Of a DNA stretch of 64,000 bases, positions 16,811 to 24,941 are shown piece after piece. Every line of letters begins with the position of its first letter. Within the stretch, counting starts at the first letter, position 1. Made by a program: the position numbers and the translations under genes. Location: positions 682,001 to 746,000 of the forward strand of contig NZ_CP047146.1 in NCBI RefSeq assembly GCF_009834125.1, given 5' to 3'. Source of the stretch: Streptomyces sp. GS7. GTDB lineage: Bacteria; Actinomycetota; Actinomycetes; Streptomycetales; Streptomycetaceae. The notes beneath the pieces were generated by a model. It was not told the DNA's origin. It ran no database searches and saw nothing but the letters and a program-made list of their open reading frames with translations.

Positions 16811-17593
16811 TCATCTGACGGGCGGCGGCTGCGCGTTGCGCGGGCGGCCGGCGAAGAGTTCCGCCTGGCGGTCCGGCGGCAGACTGCCCAGCGCGATCAG
16901 CTGCGGGGCGTGCGCCAGCGCCTGCGCGCGGGCCGCCTCCTTGGCCGCCCACAGGGCCCGTACGGTGCCCTGGACGGCGTCGGTGGGCTGCGCGGCGAGC
17001 ACCGCGGCGCAGCGCAGCGCCGCCGCCACCGCGCCGCCGGGCGGGGTCAGTTCGCAGACCAGCCCGATCTCGTACGCGCGCCGGGCGCCCAGCCGTTCCG
17101 CCGTGCCCATCAGGGACAGCCGGGCGATCTCCCCGAAGGGCATCCGCTGGGCCATGTAGATGGCCTCGTAGGCGCTGACCATCCCGTAGGTGGTGTGCGG
17201 GTCGAAGAAGGTGGAGTTCTCGGAGGCGACGATGAACTCCGCCTCGCCCAGGAGGTAGAAGGCGCCGCCGCAGGCCATCCCGTCGACCGCGGCGACGACC
17301 GGTTTCCACAGGTCGTTGGCCTTGGGGCCGATGCGGATCATGGGGTCGTCGAGGGAGAACGGGGAGGCCGGCTGGGGTACGTCCGCGGTGCGGTCGATGC
17401 CGGTGCAGAAGGCCCGGCCGCCGGCGCCGGTGACCACCGCCGCCCGTACGGTGTCGTCGTGGCGGAACTCCCGCCAGAGGGCGGCGAGTCGGTCGGCGGT
17501 GGCGAGGTCGACGGCGTTGTGCCGCGCGGGCCGGTCCAGGGTGACCAGGGCGACCCCGCCGTCGGTCGCGGTGCGGACCCCGGGGGCCGTCAC
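16811..17593 (-). CDS. Enoyl-CoA hydratase/isomerase family protein
   Basis: A 260-residue crotonase. Segments: VALVTLDRPARHNAVDLAT, AVVTGAGGRAFCTGIDR (first oxyanion hole), AAVDGMACGGAFYLLGEAEFIVASE (second). The usual catalytic Glu pair of hydratases is not evident, since FFDPHTTYGMVSAYEAIY replaces it, so an isomerase, hydrolase or retro-aldol-like role is as likely as hydration. Third gene of a tight minus-strand operon: its GTG start overlaps the stop of the DUF35 gene (GTGA), which is itself six bases from the lipid-transfer-thiolase gene. The operon is led by operator site 6. Confidence 0.84.
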   Translation of the reverse strand: MTAPGVRTATDGGVALVTLDRPARHNAVDLATADRLAALWREFRHDDTVRAAVVTGAGGRAFCTGIDRTADVPQPASPFSLDDPMIRIGPKANDLWKPVVAAVDGMACGGAFYLLGEAEFIVASENSTFFDPHTTYGMVSAYEAIYMAQRMPFGEIARLSLMGTAERLGARRAYEIGLVCELTPPGGAVAAALRCAAVLAAQPTDAVQGTVRALWAAKEAARAQALAHAPQLIALGSLPPDRQAELFAGRPRNAQPPPVR

Positions 17594-18162
17594 GGCCGTT
17601 CCAGGAGCCAGCGGGGCACGGTGACCCCGCCGGGCAGGGTGTGGAAGGCGACCTTCACCGGGGCGCCGATGCGCAGCCGGGCGGGGTCCACGGAGTTGAG
17701 CGCGCCGTCCGGCGTCGCGACGAGGTTGCCGACGAGGCGGATGCGCGGTGCCTCGGCCAGCTCCACGATGATCGCGTTGTACGGCGCCTGGGCGGCGTAC
17801 GCGGGCAGCAGCGGCGGGTGCGGCACCACGAACGACCAGATCCGGCCGCGTCCGCTCATCCGCTGCCAGTGGGCGGTGAAGGACTGGCAGTGCGGGCAGC
17901 AGGGGCGGGGCGGGAAGCGCGGTTCGTCGCAGTCGGAGCAGGTCTGGACGCGGAGTTCGCCGCGCGCGGCGTAGTCCCAGAACGGTGCGCCGTCGTCGTC
18001 GGGGACGGGAAGCAGCAGGTCGGCGGCGGGGTCCGGGCGATTGTCAGTGGCGGATGGCACGCTTGTGGTCATGGGATCACGGACAGTGGCGGACGGAGTG
18101 GGGGATGAAGTGGTGGATGAAGTGACGGATGTGTGGGTGGGCGCCGGCTCGGGTGCGTTCAT
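17590..18162 (-). CDS. DUF35 zinc-ribbon/OB-fold protein, partner of the adjacent thiolase
   Basis: 190 residues: a Ser/Thr-rich N-terminus of about 45 residues, then the helical segment GAPFWDYAARGELRVQTC, a zinc ribbon with two Cys pairs (CSDC and CCPHC) and an OB fold (GRIWSFVVPHPPLLPAY, YNAIIVELAEAPRIRLVGNLV). The direct neighbour of a lipid-transfer-type thiolase, it matches the Ltp2/ChsH2-like arrangement in which DUF35 binds the acyl chain and completes the aldolase. The GAGGAG ribosome site lies in the end of the thiolase gene. The N-terminal extension is longer than usual; a start at ATG 18072 (MTTSVPSATDN) is possible. Confidence 0.85.
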   Translation of the reverse strand: MNAPEPAPTHTSVTSSTTSSPTPSATVRDPMTTSVPSATDNRPDPAADLLLPVPDDDGAPFWDYAARGELRVQTCSDCDEPRFPPRPCCPHCQSFTAHWQRMSGRGRIWSFVVPHPPLLPAYAAQAPYNAIIVELAEAPRIRLVGNLVATPDGALNSVDPARLRIGAPVKVAFHTLPGGVTVPRWLLERP

Positions 18163-18168
18163 CGGGTG

Positions 18169-19320
18169 TCAACTCCTCAGCAGCAGGGCGGAGGTGGGGA
18201 CGCCCTCGCCCGCGGTGACCAGGCAGGTGGCGGCGTCCGGGACCTGTGCGGTGCTGGTGCCGCGCAGCTGCCGGACGCCTTCGGTGATGAGGTTGAAGCC
18301 GTGGACGTACGCCTCGGAGAGGCCGCCGCCGCCGGTGTTGAGGGGGAGCCGGCCGCCGGTCTCCAGGGCGCCGCCCTCGGTGAAGGCCGCGCCCTCGCCG
18401 CGTCCGCAGAAGCCGTATCCCTCCAGCGAGAGGGGGATCAGGGGGGTGAACGCGTCATAGATCTGTGCCACGTCGACGTCCTGCGGGCCGAGGTCGGCGC
18501 CCTTCCAGAGGCGCCGGGCGGCGGTCCAGGCGGGGCCGGTGAGCGGGTCGTCGTTCCAGTAGTTGACCATGCCGTGGTGCTGGGCGGGCAGGCCCTGTGC
18601 GGCGGCGTGGACGTAGACGGGCGGGCGGCGGCAGTCGCGGGCCCGCCCGGCTGCGACCACGACGCAGGCCAGCGCCCCGTCCGTCTCCAGGCAGTTGTCG
18701 AAGAGGCAGAGCGGTTCGCTGATCCAGCGGGCGGTCATGTACATCTCCCGGGTCAGCGGGCGGTCGTACATGATCGCGGCCGGGTTCTGGTTGGCGCGGT
18801 TGCGGCAGGCGAGGGCGACGTTGAAGAAGTGGTCGCGGGTGGCGCCGTATTCGTGCATGTAGCGCCGGGCCAGCATGCCGATCTCGTCGGCGGGGCGGAG
18901 CAGTCCGAAGGGGCGGGTCCACTGCCCGGGGGTGGGCAGCTGGACGCGGGTGTTCTTCCAGGGGCGCGGTCCGGAGCCGCGCTTGCGGGACCGCCAGGCG
19001 ACGCCGACGGACGCCTGCCCGGTGGCGATGGCGGCGGCCAGGTGCGCCACCGTCGCGCAGGAACCGCCGCCTCCGTAGCCGACCTTGGAGAAGTGGGTGA
19101 CGTCGCCGGCGCCGATGGACTTGGCGATCTCGACCTCGTCGGTCTCCTCCATGGTGTAGGAGGCGAAGGCGTCGACCTCCGAGGGGGCGATGCCGGCGTC
19201 GTCCAGTGCCGCGATGATGGCCTGGCAGGCCAAGGTCTTCTCGGATGCGGGGAGTTGTCTGGCAAAGGGAGTCTGCCCGATACCGACTATCGCCGTAGCG
19301 TCCTTGAGGGTTGCCCCCAT
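18169..19320 (-). CDS. Lipid-transfer-type thiolase / putative side-chain aldolase
   Basis: 383 residues of the thiolase-like lipid-transfer (Ltp) family. Signature parts: AIVGIGQTPF at the N-terminus, GYGGGGSCATVAHLAAAIATG, QIYDAFTPLIPLSLEGYGFCGRGEG and NTGGGGLSEAYVHGFNLITEG. The last two agree with Ltp2-like steroid side-chain aldolases, where Tyr residues rather than a nucleophilic Cys do the work. Together with the coupled DUF35 protein it probably cleaves a beta-hydroxy acyl-CoA side chain or a ring-derived thioester. ATG at 19320 has GGAGG at ideal spacing (GTG 19326 is inside that site). Operator site 6 lies between it and the divergent FadD3-like gene. Confidence 0.86.
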   Translation of the reverse strand: MGATLKDATAIVGIGQTPFARQLPASEKTLACQAIIAALDDAGIAPSEVDAFASYTMEETDEVEIAKSIGAGDVTHFSKVGYGGGGSCATVAHLAAAIATGQASVGVAWRSRKRGSGPRPWKNTRVQLPTPGQWTRPFGLLRPADEIGMLARRYMHEYGATRDHFFNVALACRNRANQNPAAIMYDRPLTREMYMTARWISEPLCLFDNCLETDGALACVVVAAGRARDCRRPPVYVHAAAQGLPAQHHGMVNYWNDDPLTGPAWTAARRLWKGADLGPQDVDVAQIYDAFTPLIPLSLEGYGFCGRGEGAAFTEGGALETGGRLPLNTGGGGLSEAYVHGFNLITEGVRQLRGTSTAQVPDAATCLVTAGEGVPTSALLLRS

Positions 19321-19388
19321 CGCCACCTCCGTGGTCGGTCGTCCGCGGTCGGTCGTCCGTGCTGACAGCGGAGGAGGCTACCGCTAAT

Positions 19389-19403
19389 CTGACGGACAGT
19401 CAG
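19389..19403. promoter_or_regulatory. CTGAC-N5-GTCAG operator (site 6)
   Basis: CTGACGGACAGTCAG, perfect arms, between the divergent thiolase (start 19320) and ligase (start 19440) genes. A single site that could control both. Confidence 0.75.
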
Positions 19404-19439
19404 CTAGTGCGTTACGGCTCTTTGCAGGGAGGGAGCGCG

Positions 19440-21059
19440 ATGCGCGAGGACCTGGATGCACGAGCGGACCTGGAGTACGGCTCCCTCGCCCGGCTGGTGC
19501 GCACGGCCGCCGAGCGGTACGGCCCCCGGGAGGCCGTCGTCGAGGGCCGCGCCCGGGTGTCGTACGCCGAGTTGGGCGAGCGGGTGGAGCGGGCCGCGGC
19601 GGCCTGTATCGCGGCCGGTGTCGCGCCCGGCGACCGGGTCGCCGTCTGGGCGCCCAACACCCTCGACTGGATCGTCTCCGCCCTCGGGGCGGTGACCGCG
19701 GGAGCCGTCCTGGTCCCCGTCAACACCCGCTTCAAGGGCACCGAGGCCGCCTACGTCCTGCGCCGCACCCGCGCCAGGATCCTCTTCATCACGGGCACCT
19801 TCCTCGGTACCTCGTACGTCGCCGCGCTGCGCCGCGCCGCCCGGGAGGGCACCGGGTCCGGCCCGCTGCCCGGACTGCCGCGGCTCGAACGGGTCGTGGT
19901 CCTCGCGGACGACGCGCCCGCCGACTTCACCACCTGGCGCGACTTCCTGGCCGGCGGCCGGGCGGTGCCCGCCGGCACGGTCCGCGCCAGGGCCGACGCG
20001 ATCCGCCCCGACGCCCCCTCGGACATCGTCTTCACGTCCGGGACCACCGGCCACCCCAAGGGAGCCGTGATCACCCACGCCCAGACCCTGCGCGCCTACG
20101 ACGTCTGGAGCGAACTGGCCGGCCTCCAGGAGGGCGACCGCTACCTCATCGTCAACCCGTTCTTCCACACCTTCGGCTACAAGGCCGGCATCATCGCCTG
20201 CCTGCTGCGCGGCGCGACGATGGTCCCGCAGCCGGTCTTCAGCGCGGAGACCGCGCTCGCCAACATCGCCGCCGAGCGGATCTCCGTCCTCCCCGGACCG
20301 CCCACCCTCCACCAGCAGCTCCTGGACCACCCGGACCGGGCACTGCACGACCTGTCCGCGCTGCGCCTCGTCGTCACCGGCGCCGCCGTCGTCCCCCTGG
20401 AGCTGGTCGAACGGCTGCGCAGCGAGCTGAAGATCGCCACCGTGCTGACCGCCTACGGCCTGTCGGAGAGTTCGGGCGTGGTCACGATGTGCCGCCGCGG
20501 CGACCCGCCCGAGGTCATCGCCGCCACGTCCGGCCGCGCCCTGCCGGACACCGAGGTCCGGGTCGTCGACGCCGCGGGACGCGCGACGGCCCCCGGCCGC
20601 CCCGGCGAGGTCCTGGTCCGCGGCTACCACGTCATGTCCGGCTACTTCGAGGACCCGGTCGCCACCGCCCGCGCGATCACCCCCGACGGCTGGCTGCGCA
20701 CCGGCGACGTCGGCGTCCTCGACGCGGACGGCAACCTGCGGATCACCGACCGCATCAAGGACCTGTTCATCGTCGGCGGCTTCAACGCCTACCCGGCCGA
20801 GATAGAGCAACTCCTCGCCCGCCACCCGGACATCGCCGAGGTCGCCGTCGTCGGCATACCCGACTCCCGCCTCGGCGAGGTCGGCAAGGCGTACGCGGTC
20901 CGCCGCCCCGGCTCCTCGCTCACCGCCGACGACCTGATCGCCTGGTCGCGCCGCGAGATGGCCAACTACAAGGTGCCGAGGGAGGTGGACTTCGTCGCCG
21001 AACTGCCCCGCAACGCGAGCGGGAAGGTCCTCAAGACGCAGCTGCGGGAGGGGAGTTAG
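19440..21059 (+). CDS. FadD3-like acyl-CoA ligase (AMP-forming)
   Basis: 539-residue ANL-superfamily ligase that makes an acyl-CoA via an acyl-adenylate. Motifs: P-loop VFTSGTTGHPKGAVITHAQ, AYGLSESSGVVTMCRRGD, the GWLRTGDVGVLDADGNL and RIKDLFIVGGFNAYPAEIE hinge motifs and the catalytic Lys in NASGKVLKTQLRE. The N-terminal part (VAVWAPNTLDWIVSALGAV, LVPVNTRFKGTEAAYVL, ITGTFLGTSY) resembles FadD3, the ligase for the steroid-derived indanone propionate HIP, more than fatty-acid ligases. ATG 19440 follows GGGAGG. Divergent from the Ltp/DUF35/hydratase operon and sharing operator site 6. Confidence 0.87.
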   Translation: MREDLDARADLEYGSLARLVRTAAERYGPREAVVEGRARVSYAELGERVERAAAACIAAGVAPGDRVAVWAPNTLDWIVSALGAVTAGAVLVPVNTRFKGTEAAYVLRRTRARILFITGTFLGTSYVAALRRAAREGTGSGPLPGLPRLERVVVLADDAPADFTTWRDFLAGGRAVPAGTVRARADAIRPDAPSDIVFTSGTTGHPKGAVITHAQTLRAYDVWSELAGLQEGDRYLIVNPFFHTFGYKAGIIACLLRGATMVPQPVFSAETALANIAAERISVLPGPPTLHQQLLDHPDRALHDLSALRLVVTGAAVVPLELVERLRSELKIATVLTAYGLSESSGVVTMCRRGDPPEVIAATSGRALPDTEVRVVDAAGRATAPGRPGEVLVRGYHVMSGYFEDPVATARAITPDGWLRTGDVGVLDADGNLRITDRIKDLFIVGGFNAYPAEIEQLLARHPDIAEVAVVGIPDSRLGEVGKAYAVRRPGSSLTADDLIAWSRREMANYKVPREVDFVAELPRNASGKVLKTQLREGS

Positions 21060-21180
21060 GGCCGCGCCCGCCGGTCCCGGGGGACGCGCCCGTGAGCCGC
21101 ATCCGCATGCGGGTCTGTCGGCGGGCGGCTTCCCTGTGCGGGCTCTGCCGGGGGCCGCTCCGCATGCGGGCCGCGGCCGG

Positions 21181-22137
21181 TCACTGCCCGATCCGGCCGC
21201 CGGCCACCCCGGTCGCCTCCGCCAGGGCCCGCATCCGCCCCTCGAAGCCGCCGTCCACCGCGCCGAACCACACACCGAGGTCCTCGGCCCCGGCCGCCTC
21301 CCACTCCGCGACCTCGGAGGTGACCTCCGCGAGCGTACGGTCCGGTCCGTCCCAGGCGATACGGCTCCCGGCCGCGACGCGGGGCGCGCCCGCTGCGGAC
21401 CGGCCGGTCGCCGGTCCCCGCGCGAACCACCGCCGCCGCTCGGCGAATTCGCCCGGGGTCAGCCCCACTCCCTGCCAGTAGCCGCCGAACTCCGCCGCGC
21501 GCCGCAGCGCCGCGTCCGAGTTCCCGCCGATCAGAAACGGCACCGGCTCCTCCGGTACGGGCTCGAACACCGCACGCCCGTCGAAGGACACCCGCCCGTC
21601 GTCGTACGGCCCGCCCGCCCCCGTGTGCAGGTGCCGCACCAGCCGCAGCGCGCGGTCCGTCCGCGCGCCCCGGGTGCCGAAGCCGACCCCGGCCGCCGCG
21701 AACTCGTACGGCTGCCAGCCGACGCCGACGCCCAGCACGAACCGGCCGCCGCTCAGCCGGGCCAGCGTCGCCGACTGCCGGGCGAGCAGCAGCGGTTCGC
21801 GCAGTGGGGCGATCAGCACCGACGTCCCGAGGGTGATCCGCTCGGTCACGGCCGCGAGGTACGCCAGCGCCGCCAGCGGCTCGTACACCCCGCCGTACGC
21901 CTGCGGGGGCGCCCCGTACGGCCCCGGCGGCAGCAGGTGATCGGGCAGCCAGACGCCCGCGTACCCCAGTTCCTCGGCCTGCCGCGCGAGCCCGGCCAGG
22001 TCCCGCACCGCCATCGCCGCGGACTCGGACGGCAGCACGACGTGCAGCCGCATCCGCATCCGGACCTGCATCCGCTCCCGTATCCGCTCCCGCGGTCCGG
22101 CGTACGGAGTGGAGTGGTGTTCGGCGGCGTCGCCCAT
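21181..22137 (-). CDS. LLM-class (luciferase-like) F420-dependent oxidoreductase
   Basis: 318-residue TIM-barrel protein of the luciferase-like family. Segments: LARQAEELGYAGVWLPDHLL, LAYLAAVTERITLGTSVL, LARQSATLARLSGGRFVLGVGVGWQ and VPFLIGGNSDAALRRAAEFG. Actinobacterial members of this form use F420H2 for hydride transfer or oxidation of alcohols and enones. ATG 22137 has GGAGG six bases upstream. It lies convergent with the FadD3-like ligase and has no CTGAC-N5-GTCAG operator directly upstream, but a 34-bp tandem repeat instead. An N-terminal run of Arg/Met (RMQVRMRMRL) precedes the barrel, so a start at a later Met is possible. Confidence 0.83.
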   Translation of the reverse strand: MGDAAEHHSTPYAGPRERIRERMQVRMRMRLHVVLPSESAAMAVRDLAGLARQAEELGYAGVWLPDHLLPPGPYGAPPQAYGGVYEPLAALAYLAAVTERITLGTSVLIAPLREPLLLARQSATLARLSGGRFVLGVGVGWQPYEFAAAGVGFGTRGARTDRALRLVRHLHTGAGGPYDDGRVSFDGRAVFEPVPEEPVPFLIGGNSDAALRRAAEFGGYWQGVGLTPGEFAERRRWFARGPATGRSAAGAPRVAAGSRIAWDGPDRTLAEVTSEVAEWEAAGAEDLGVWFGAVDGGFEGRMRALAEATGVAGGRIGQ

Positions 22138-22198
22138 GAGGGCCTCCCGTTCCCGGAGCTTCGGTTCGACGCCCCACTTCTAAGCCCTCACACCGATG

Positions 22199-22300
22199 TG
22201 AGAGTCAAGCGCCGGGAGAGGAGGGGGCCTTATGAGAGTCAAGCGCCGGGAGAGGAGGGGGCCTTGTGAGAGTCAAGCGCCGGGGGAGAAGGGACCCTCC
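22199..22300. repeat. Three-copy 34-bp tandem repeat
   Basis: Units start at 22199, 22233 and 22267. The first two are almost identical and the third decays after about 20 bases. Each begins TGAGAGTCAAGCGCCGGG. Located in the 279-bp gap between the LLM gene start (22137) and the end of the acyl-CoA ligase gene (22417). No convincing gene lies in this gap. Confidence 0.85.
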
Positions 22301-22416
22301 CCTCTGGACGGCGCGGGGGCCGTCCAGTCAGGGCGCCGCCCGCTGAGCGCCACCACCCGGTCCAGCAGCGGCGCGTCCGGTGCGACCGGAACCGGGTGCC
22401 CGAAGACCGCCCAGCA

Positions 22417-24012
22417 CTAGGCCGTTGCCCCGTACCGCTCCCGCAGCCGCGCCTTGAGCACCTTGCCCAGCGGTCCGCCGCGCGGCAGCTCCTCGGTGAT
22501 CTCCAGCTGTTCCGGCAGCTTCTGCGTCATCAGCCCGGCCGCCCGCAGATGCGCTGTCAGCCCCGCGAGAGTGAGTCCCGGCGTGCTGTTCCCGTTCCCG
22601 TTCGCCGCCTCGGCGAGCGTGACCACCGCGCACACCCGCTCCCCGCGCTCCCGGTCCGGCAGCCCGATCACCGCCGCCTCCGCGACCGCCGGATGCGTGT
22701 GCACCAGGTCCTCGATCTCCTGCGCGGAGATGTTCTCGCCCTTCCTGATGATGATGTCCTTGAGCCGCCCGGTCAGCACCAGGTGCCCGTCCGCGCGCAG
22801 ATACCCCAGGTCACCGGTGTGGAAGCGGCCCTGCGCGTCGAACGCCTCCGCGGTCGGGGCCGGGTCGGTGTACCGCCGGCACACCACCGTCCCGGCGACC
22901 GTCACCTCGCCCGCCTCGCCGGTCGCGGCCTCGCTCCCGTCCGCCCGTACGATCCGCACCCGCGCGCCCGCCACCGGCCTGCCCACCGTGTGCGCCAGCT
23001 GCTCGTCGCTGTCGTACGGCGTTCCCATCGCGATCATCGGGCACTCCGTCATCCCGTACCCGTGCACGATCGCGCACCCCAGCTCCCGCCCGGCCTCCCG
23101 GTACAGCTCCGGCGGCAGCGGCGCCCCGCCGCCGGAGAGTAGCCGCAGCGACGGAATCAGCGGCCCGGTGGCGCCCGGGTCCGCCGCCCGACGGCGCCGC
23201 GACGCGTCGTGGAACGCCTGGTAGAACGCGGTGCTCCCGCCCGCCATGGTCACCCCGTGCCGCCGGTAGACCTCGGCCGCCCGCCCCGCCTCGAACGTGT
23301 CGAGCACCACCGCGGGGAACCCGCTGACCAGCATCGCGATGACGTAGTCCGGCCCGGCGATGTGCGCGTACGGGAACGCGATCGAGCCGACGTCGTCCGA
23401 CGACATCCCCAGCGCGGTCGCCAGCCCCACGCCGCCGGCGATCAGTGAGGCGTCGGTGTGCTCAACTCCCTTGGGCGCGGCGGTCGTCCCGGAGGTGTAG
23501 TAGACCCAGCGCGTGCCCCCGTCCTCTCCTCCCGTGGACTCCGGAAGCTCCTGAAGCTCCGGCAGCGTGCCCGGATCCCCGGCGGGCAGCCCGCCCGCCA
23601 CCGACACGACCCGCACCCCGTCCCCGGCCAGCCCGCGCACCATCGCATCGTGGTCGAACCCCCGCCACACCCCCGGTACGAGCACGAACTCCGCCGCCGA
23701 TCCGGCCAGCACGAACCCGACCTCGCGTTCCCGGTGCAGCGGGATCACCGGCGTCTGCACGGCCCCCAGCCGGGCCAGCGCGAGCGAGGTGACGACCGTG
23801 TCGATTCGCGTAGGCAACTGCCACATCACCCGCGTACCGGCCCCGATCCCCAACTCCCGGAACCCGGCCGCCGCGCGCAGTGCCTCGTCCCGCACTTCGC
23901 CGAACGTCGCGGTCCGCCCGTCCCCGTCGAAGAACATCGGCGCGCCCCCGGAGGCCCGCGCGCGATACTCGACCAGTTCCCAGAGCGTGTGGATACGAGC
24001 GGGGTCGAACAC
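22417..24012 (-). CDS. AMP-forming acyl-CoA synthetase
   Basis: 531-residue ANL ligase. Motifs: VYYTSGTTAAPKGVEHT (P-loop), VHGYGMTECPMIAMGTPYD, GRFHTGDLGYLRADGHL, RLKDIIIRKGENISAQEIE and a C-terminal GPLGKVLKARLRERYG with the catalytic Lys. Ligases with the IIRKGENISAQEIED signature act on cyclohexane- or steroid-type carboxylic acids as well as fatty acids, so the substrate remains open. The open frame begins upstream, but GTG 24012 has AGGAGG four bases before it and starts the domain properly. Operator site 7 lies 62 bp upstream. Confidence 0.85.
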   Translation of the reverse strand: MFDPARIHTLWELVEYRARASGGAPMFFDGDGRTATFGEVRDEALRAAAGFRELGIGAGTRVMWQLPTRIDTVVTSLALARLGAVQTPVIPLHREREVGFVLAGSAAEFVLVPGVWRGFDHDAMVRGLAGDGVRVVSVAGGLPAGDPGTLPELQELPESTGGEDGGTRWVYYTSGTTAAPKGVEHTDASLIAGGVGLATALGMSSDDVGSIAFPYAHIAGPDYVIAMLVSGFPAVVLDTFEAGRAAEVYRRHGVTMAGGSTAFYQAFHDASRRRRAADPGATGPLIPSLRLLSGGGAPLPPELYREAGRELGCAIVHGYGMTECPMIAMGTPYDSDEQLAHTVGRPVAGARVRIVRADGSEAATGEAGEVTVAGTVVCRRYTDPAPTAEAFDAQGRFHTGDLGYLRADGHLVLTGRLKDIIIRKGENISAQEIEDLVHTHPAVAEAAVIGLPDRERGERVCAVVTLAEAANGNGNSTPGLTLAGLTAHLRAAGLMTQKLPEQLEITEELPRGGPLGKVLKARLRERYGATA

Positions 24013-24074
24013 GGCGCGCCTCCTGGGGTGGGTGGGTGCCAGGCGGGGAGTGCGGCGTGACTGTAGCACCGTTC

Positions 24075-24089
24075 CTGACGATACGTCAG
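24075..24089. promoter_or_regulatory. CTGAC-N5-GTCAG operator (site 7)
   Basis: CTGACGATACGTCAG, perfect arms, 62 bp upstream of the acyl-CoA synthetase start on the minus strand. Confidence 0.75.
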
Positions 24090-24138
24090 TTCTCTGCGCT
24101 GCGTTGCGGAAGAGGAATGGCGAGGTGCCGCGAAGGGC

Positions 24139-24170
24139 AACGGGGGCCGGGCGTATGCCCGGCCCCCGTT
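24139..24170. terminator. Perfect 14-bp stem-loop
   Basis: AACGGGGGCCGGGC (24139-24152), loop GTAT, GCCCGGCCCCCGTT (24157-24170). It lies just past the stop of the secreted repeat peptide gene (minus strand) and so terminates it before the acyl-CoA synthetase promoter. Confidence 0.85.
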
Positions 24171-24207
24171 ACGTGGATCCGTGACCCGGGGTCTGATGCG
24201 CCTCCGC

Positions 24208-24402
24208 TCAGGGGGCGTGGCTGTCCAGCGGTGCGAACGGTGCGTGGCTGTCCTGCGGCGCCATCGGAGCGTGGCTGTCGAGGGTGGTCGCGGAGTTCGC
24301 CGCGATGGGGAGGTGGTTGTCGGCCATGGCAGGCATCGAGGCGCCGCCGAGTGCGGCCAGTGCCAGTGCGGCGACGGCGAACGACTTCATTGTGCGGGTC
24401 AT
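24208..24402 (-). CDS. Small exported protein with DNHLP/DSHAP repeats (AfsS-like motif)
   Basis: A 64-residue protein: MTRTMKSFAVAALALAAL is a clear signal peptide ending near MPAMA, and the mature part is only about 37 residues, made of one DNHLP and three DSHAP motifs spaced by AP/FAPL-type linkers (TTLDSHAPMAP, APQDSHAPFAP). The spacing agrees with the T-x-x-D-N-H-M-P-x-x-P-A repeat that I recall for the 63-residue regulator AfsS of S. coelicolor. AfsS itself is not exported, so this is an unusual variant. ATG 24402 has AAGGAG six bases upstream. It lies two genes downstream of an AfsR-like regulator. A precursor, His-rich metal binder or antimicrobial role are alternatives; none is proven. 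Confidence 0.78.
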   Translation of the reverse strand: MTRTMKSFAVAALALAALGGASMPAMADNHLPIAANSATTLDSHAPMAPQDSHAPFAPLDSHAP

Positions 24403-24534
24403 TCCAACTCCTTGGTGAACTACGGGCGTTGCTGTTTCCAAAAACAAACTAGCGGCAAGTGTGCGCAAATGTTCGATACTTGTGGCAGAAAGCTGTCGAA
24501 TGTCGCAGGTTTTACCGGCGAGATGGAAAATCGC

Positions 24535-24588
24535 CGCAGGGGCCGGATTCAATGGCATCCCCTCCCTGCCATTGAACCGGCCCCTGCG
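24535..24588. terminator. 22-bp stem-loop with one bulge between the two small repeat genes
   Basis: Left arm 24535-24557 and right arm 24567-24588 are complementary over 22 bp apart from one extra A; the loop is nine nt (TCCCCTCCC). It is about 110 bp downstream of the DNHQP-repeat gene and 133 bp upstream of the secreted peptide gene. A terminator or RNA processing signal. Confidence 0.75.
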
Positions 24589-24608
24589 ATCCCCCGAATG
24601 CCCCCGTT

Positions 24609-24692
24609 GGTTCGGAACCCCCCTGGTTCGGACCCCCGGTTCGGAACCTCCGGGTTCAGACCCCCCCCCGGTCCGGAACTCCGTCGGTTCAG
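24609..24692. repeat. Degenerate 14-17 bp tandem repeats
   Basis: Five to six copies of GGTTCGGA followed by a C-run (24609, 24625, 24639, 24654, 24670, 24686), right at the 3' end of the DNHQP gene. On the minus strand this is a G-run array that could form G-rich structures. Confidence 0.6.
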
Positions 24693-24698
24693 CGGTTG

Positions 24699-24941
24699 TT
24701 ACCTGGGCTCGCCGAGAGGCTGGTGGTTGTCCTCGGCGGTGACGCCCGTGGCGGCGATGGGCTGGTGGTTGTCCATCGGCTTGACGATGTCCCGCTCTCC
24801 CGGCTTCTTGACCCGAGGCGTGACATTGGGCCCGATGATGGGCTGGTGGTTGTCCATCGGCCCGATGATGGGCTGGTGGTTGTCCATTGGCCTGATGGTG
24901 TCCCGGTCACCCGTGACCGGAGCCTTGTTGTCGGTGCTCAC
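24699..24941 (-). CDS. Small cytoplasmic protein with four DNHQP repeats (AfsS-like)
   Basis: 80 residues without signal peptide or membrane segment. It carries (M/E)DNHQP four times: twice as MDNHQPIIGP in tandem, once as MDNHQPIAAT and once as EDNHQPLGE, plus Lys/Arg-rich spacers. The motif is close to the DNHMP repeat I recall for AfsS, the small target of AfsR encoded directly downstream of afsR in S. coelicolor. Here the gene also follows an AfsR-like gene on the same strand after 216 bp. Start GTG 24941 has AGGAG nine bases upstream; a longer frame to 25034 lacks a ribosome site. The direct repeats CGTTYATCG at 25112-25131 lie 170 bp before the start and may be the SARP site. Confidence 0.78.
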   Translation of the reverse strand: MSTDNKAPVTGDRDTIRPMDNHQPIIGPMDNHQPIIGPNVTPRVKKPGERDIVKPMDNHQPIAATGVTAEDNHQPLGEPR

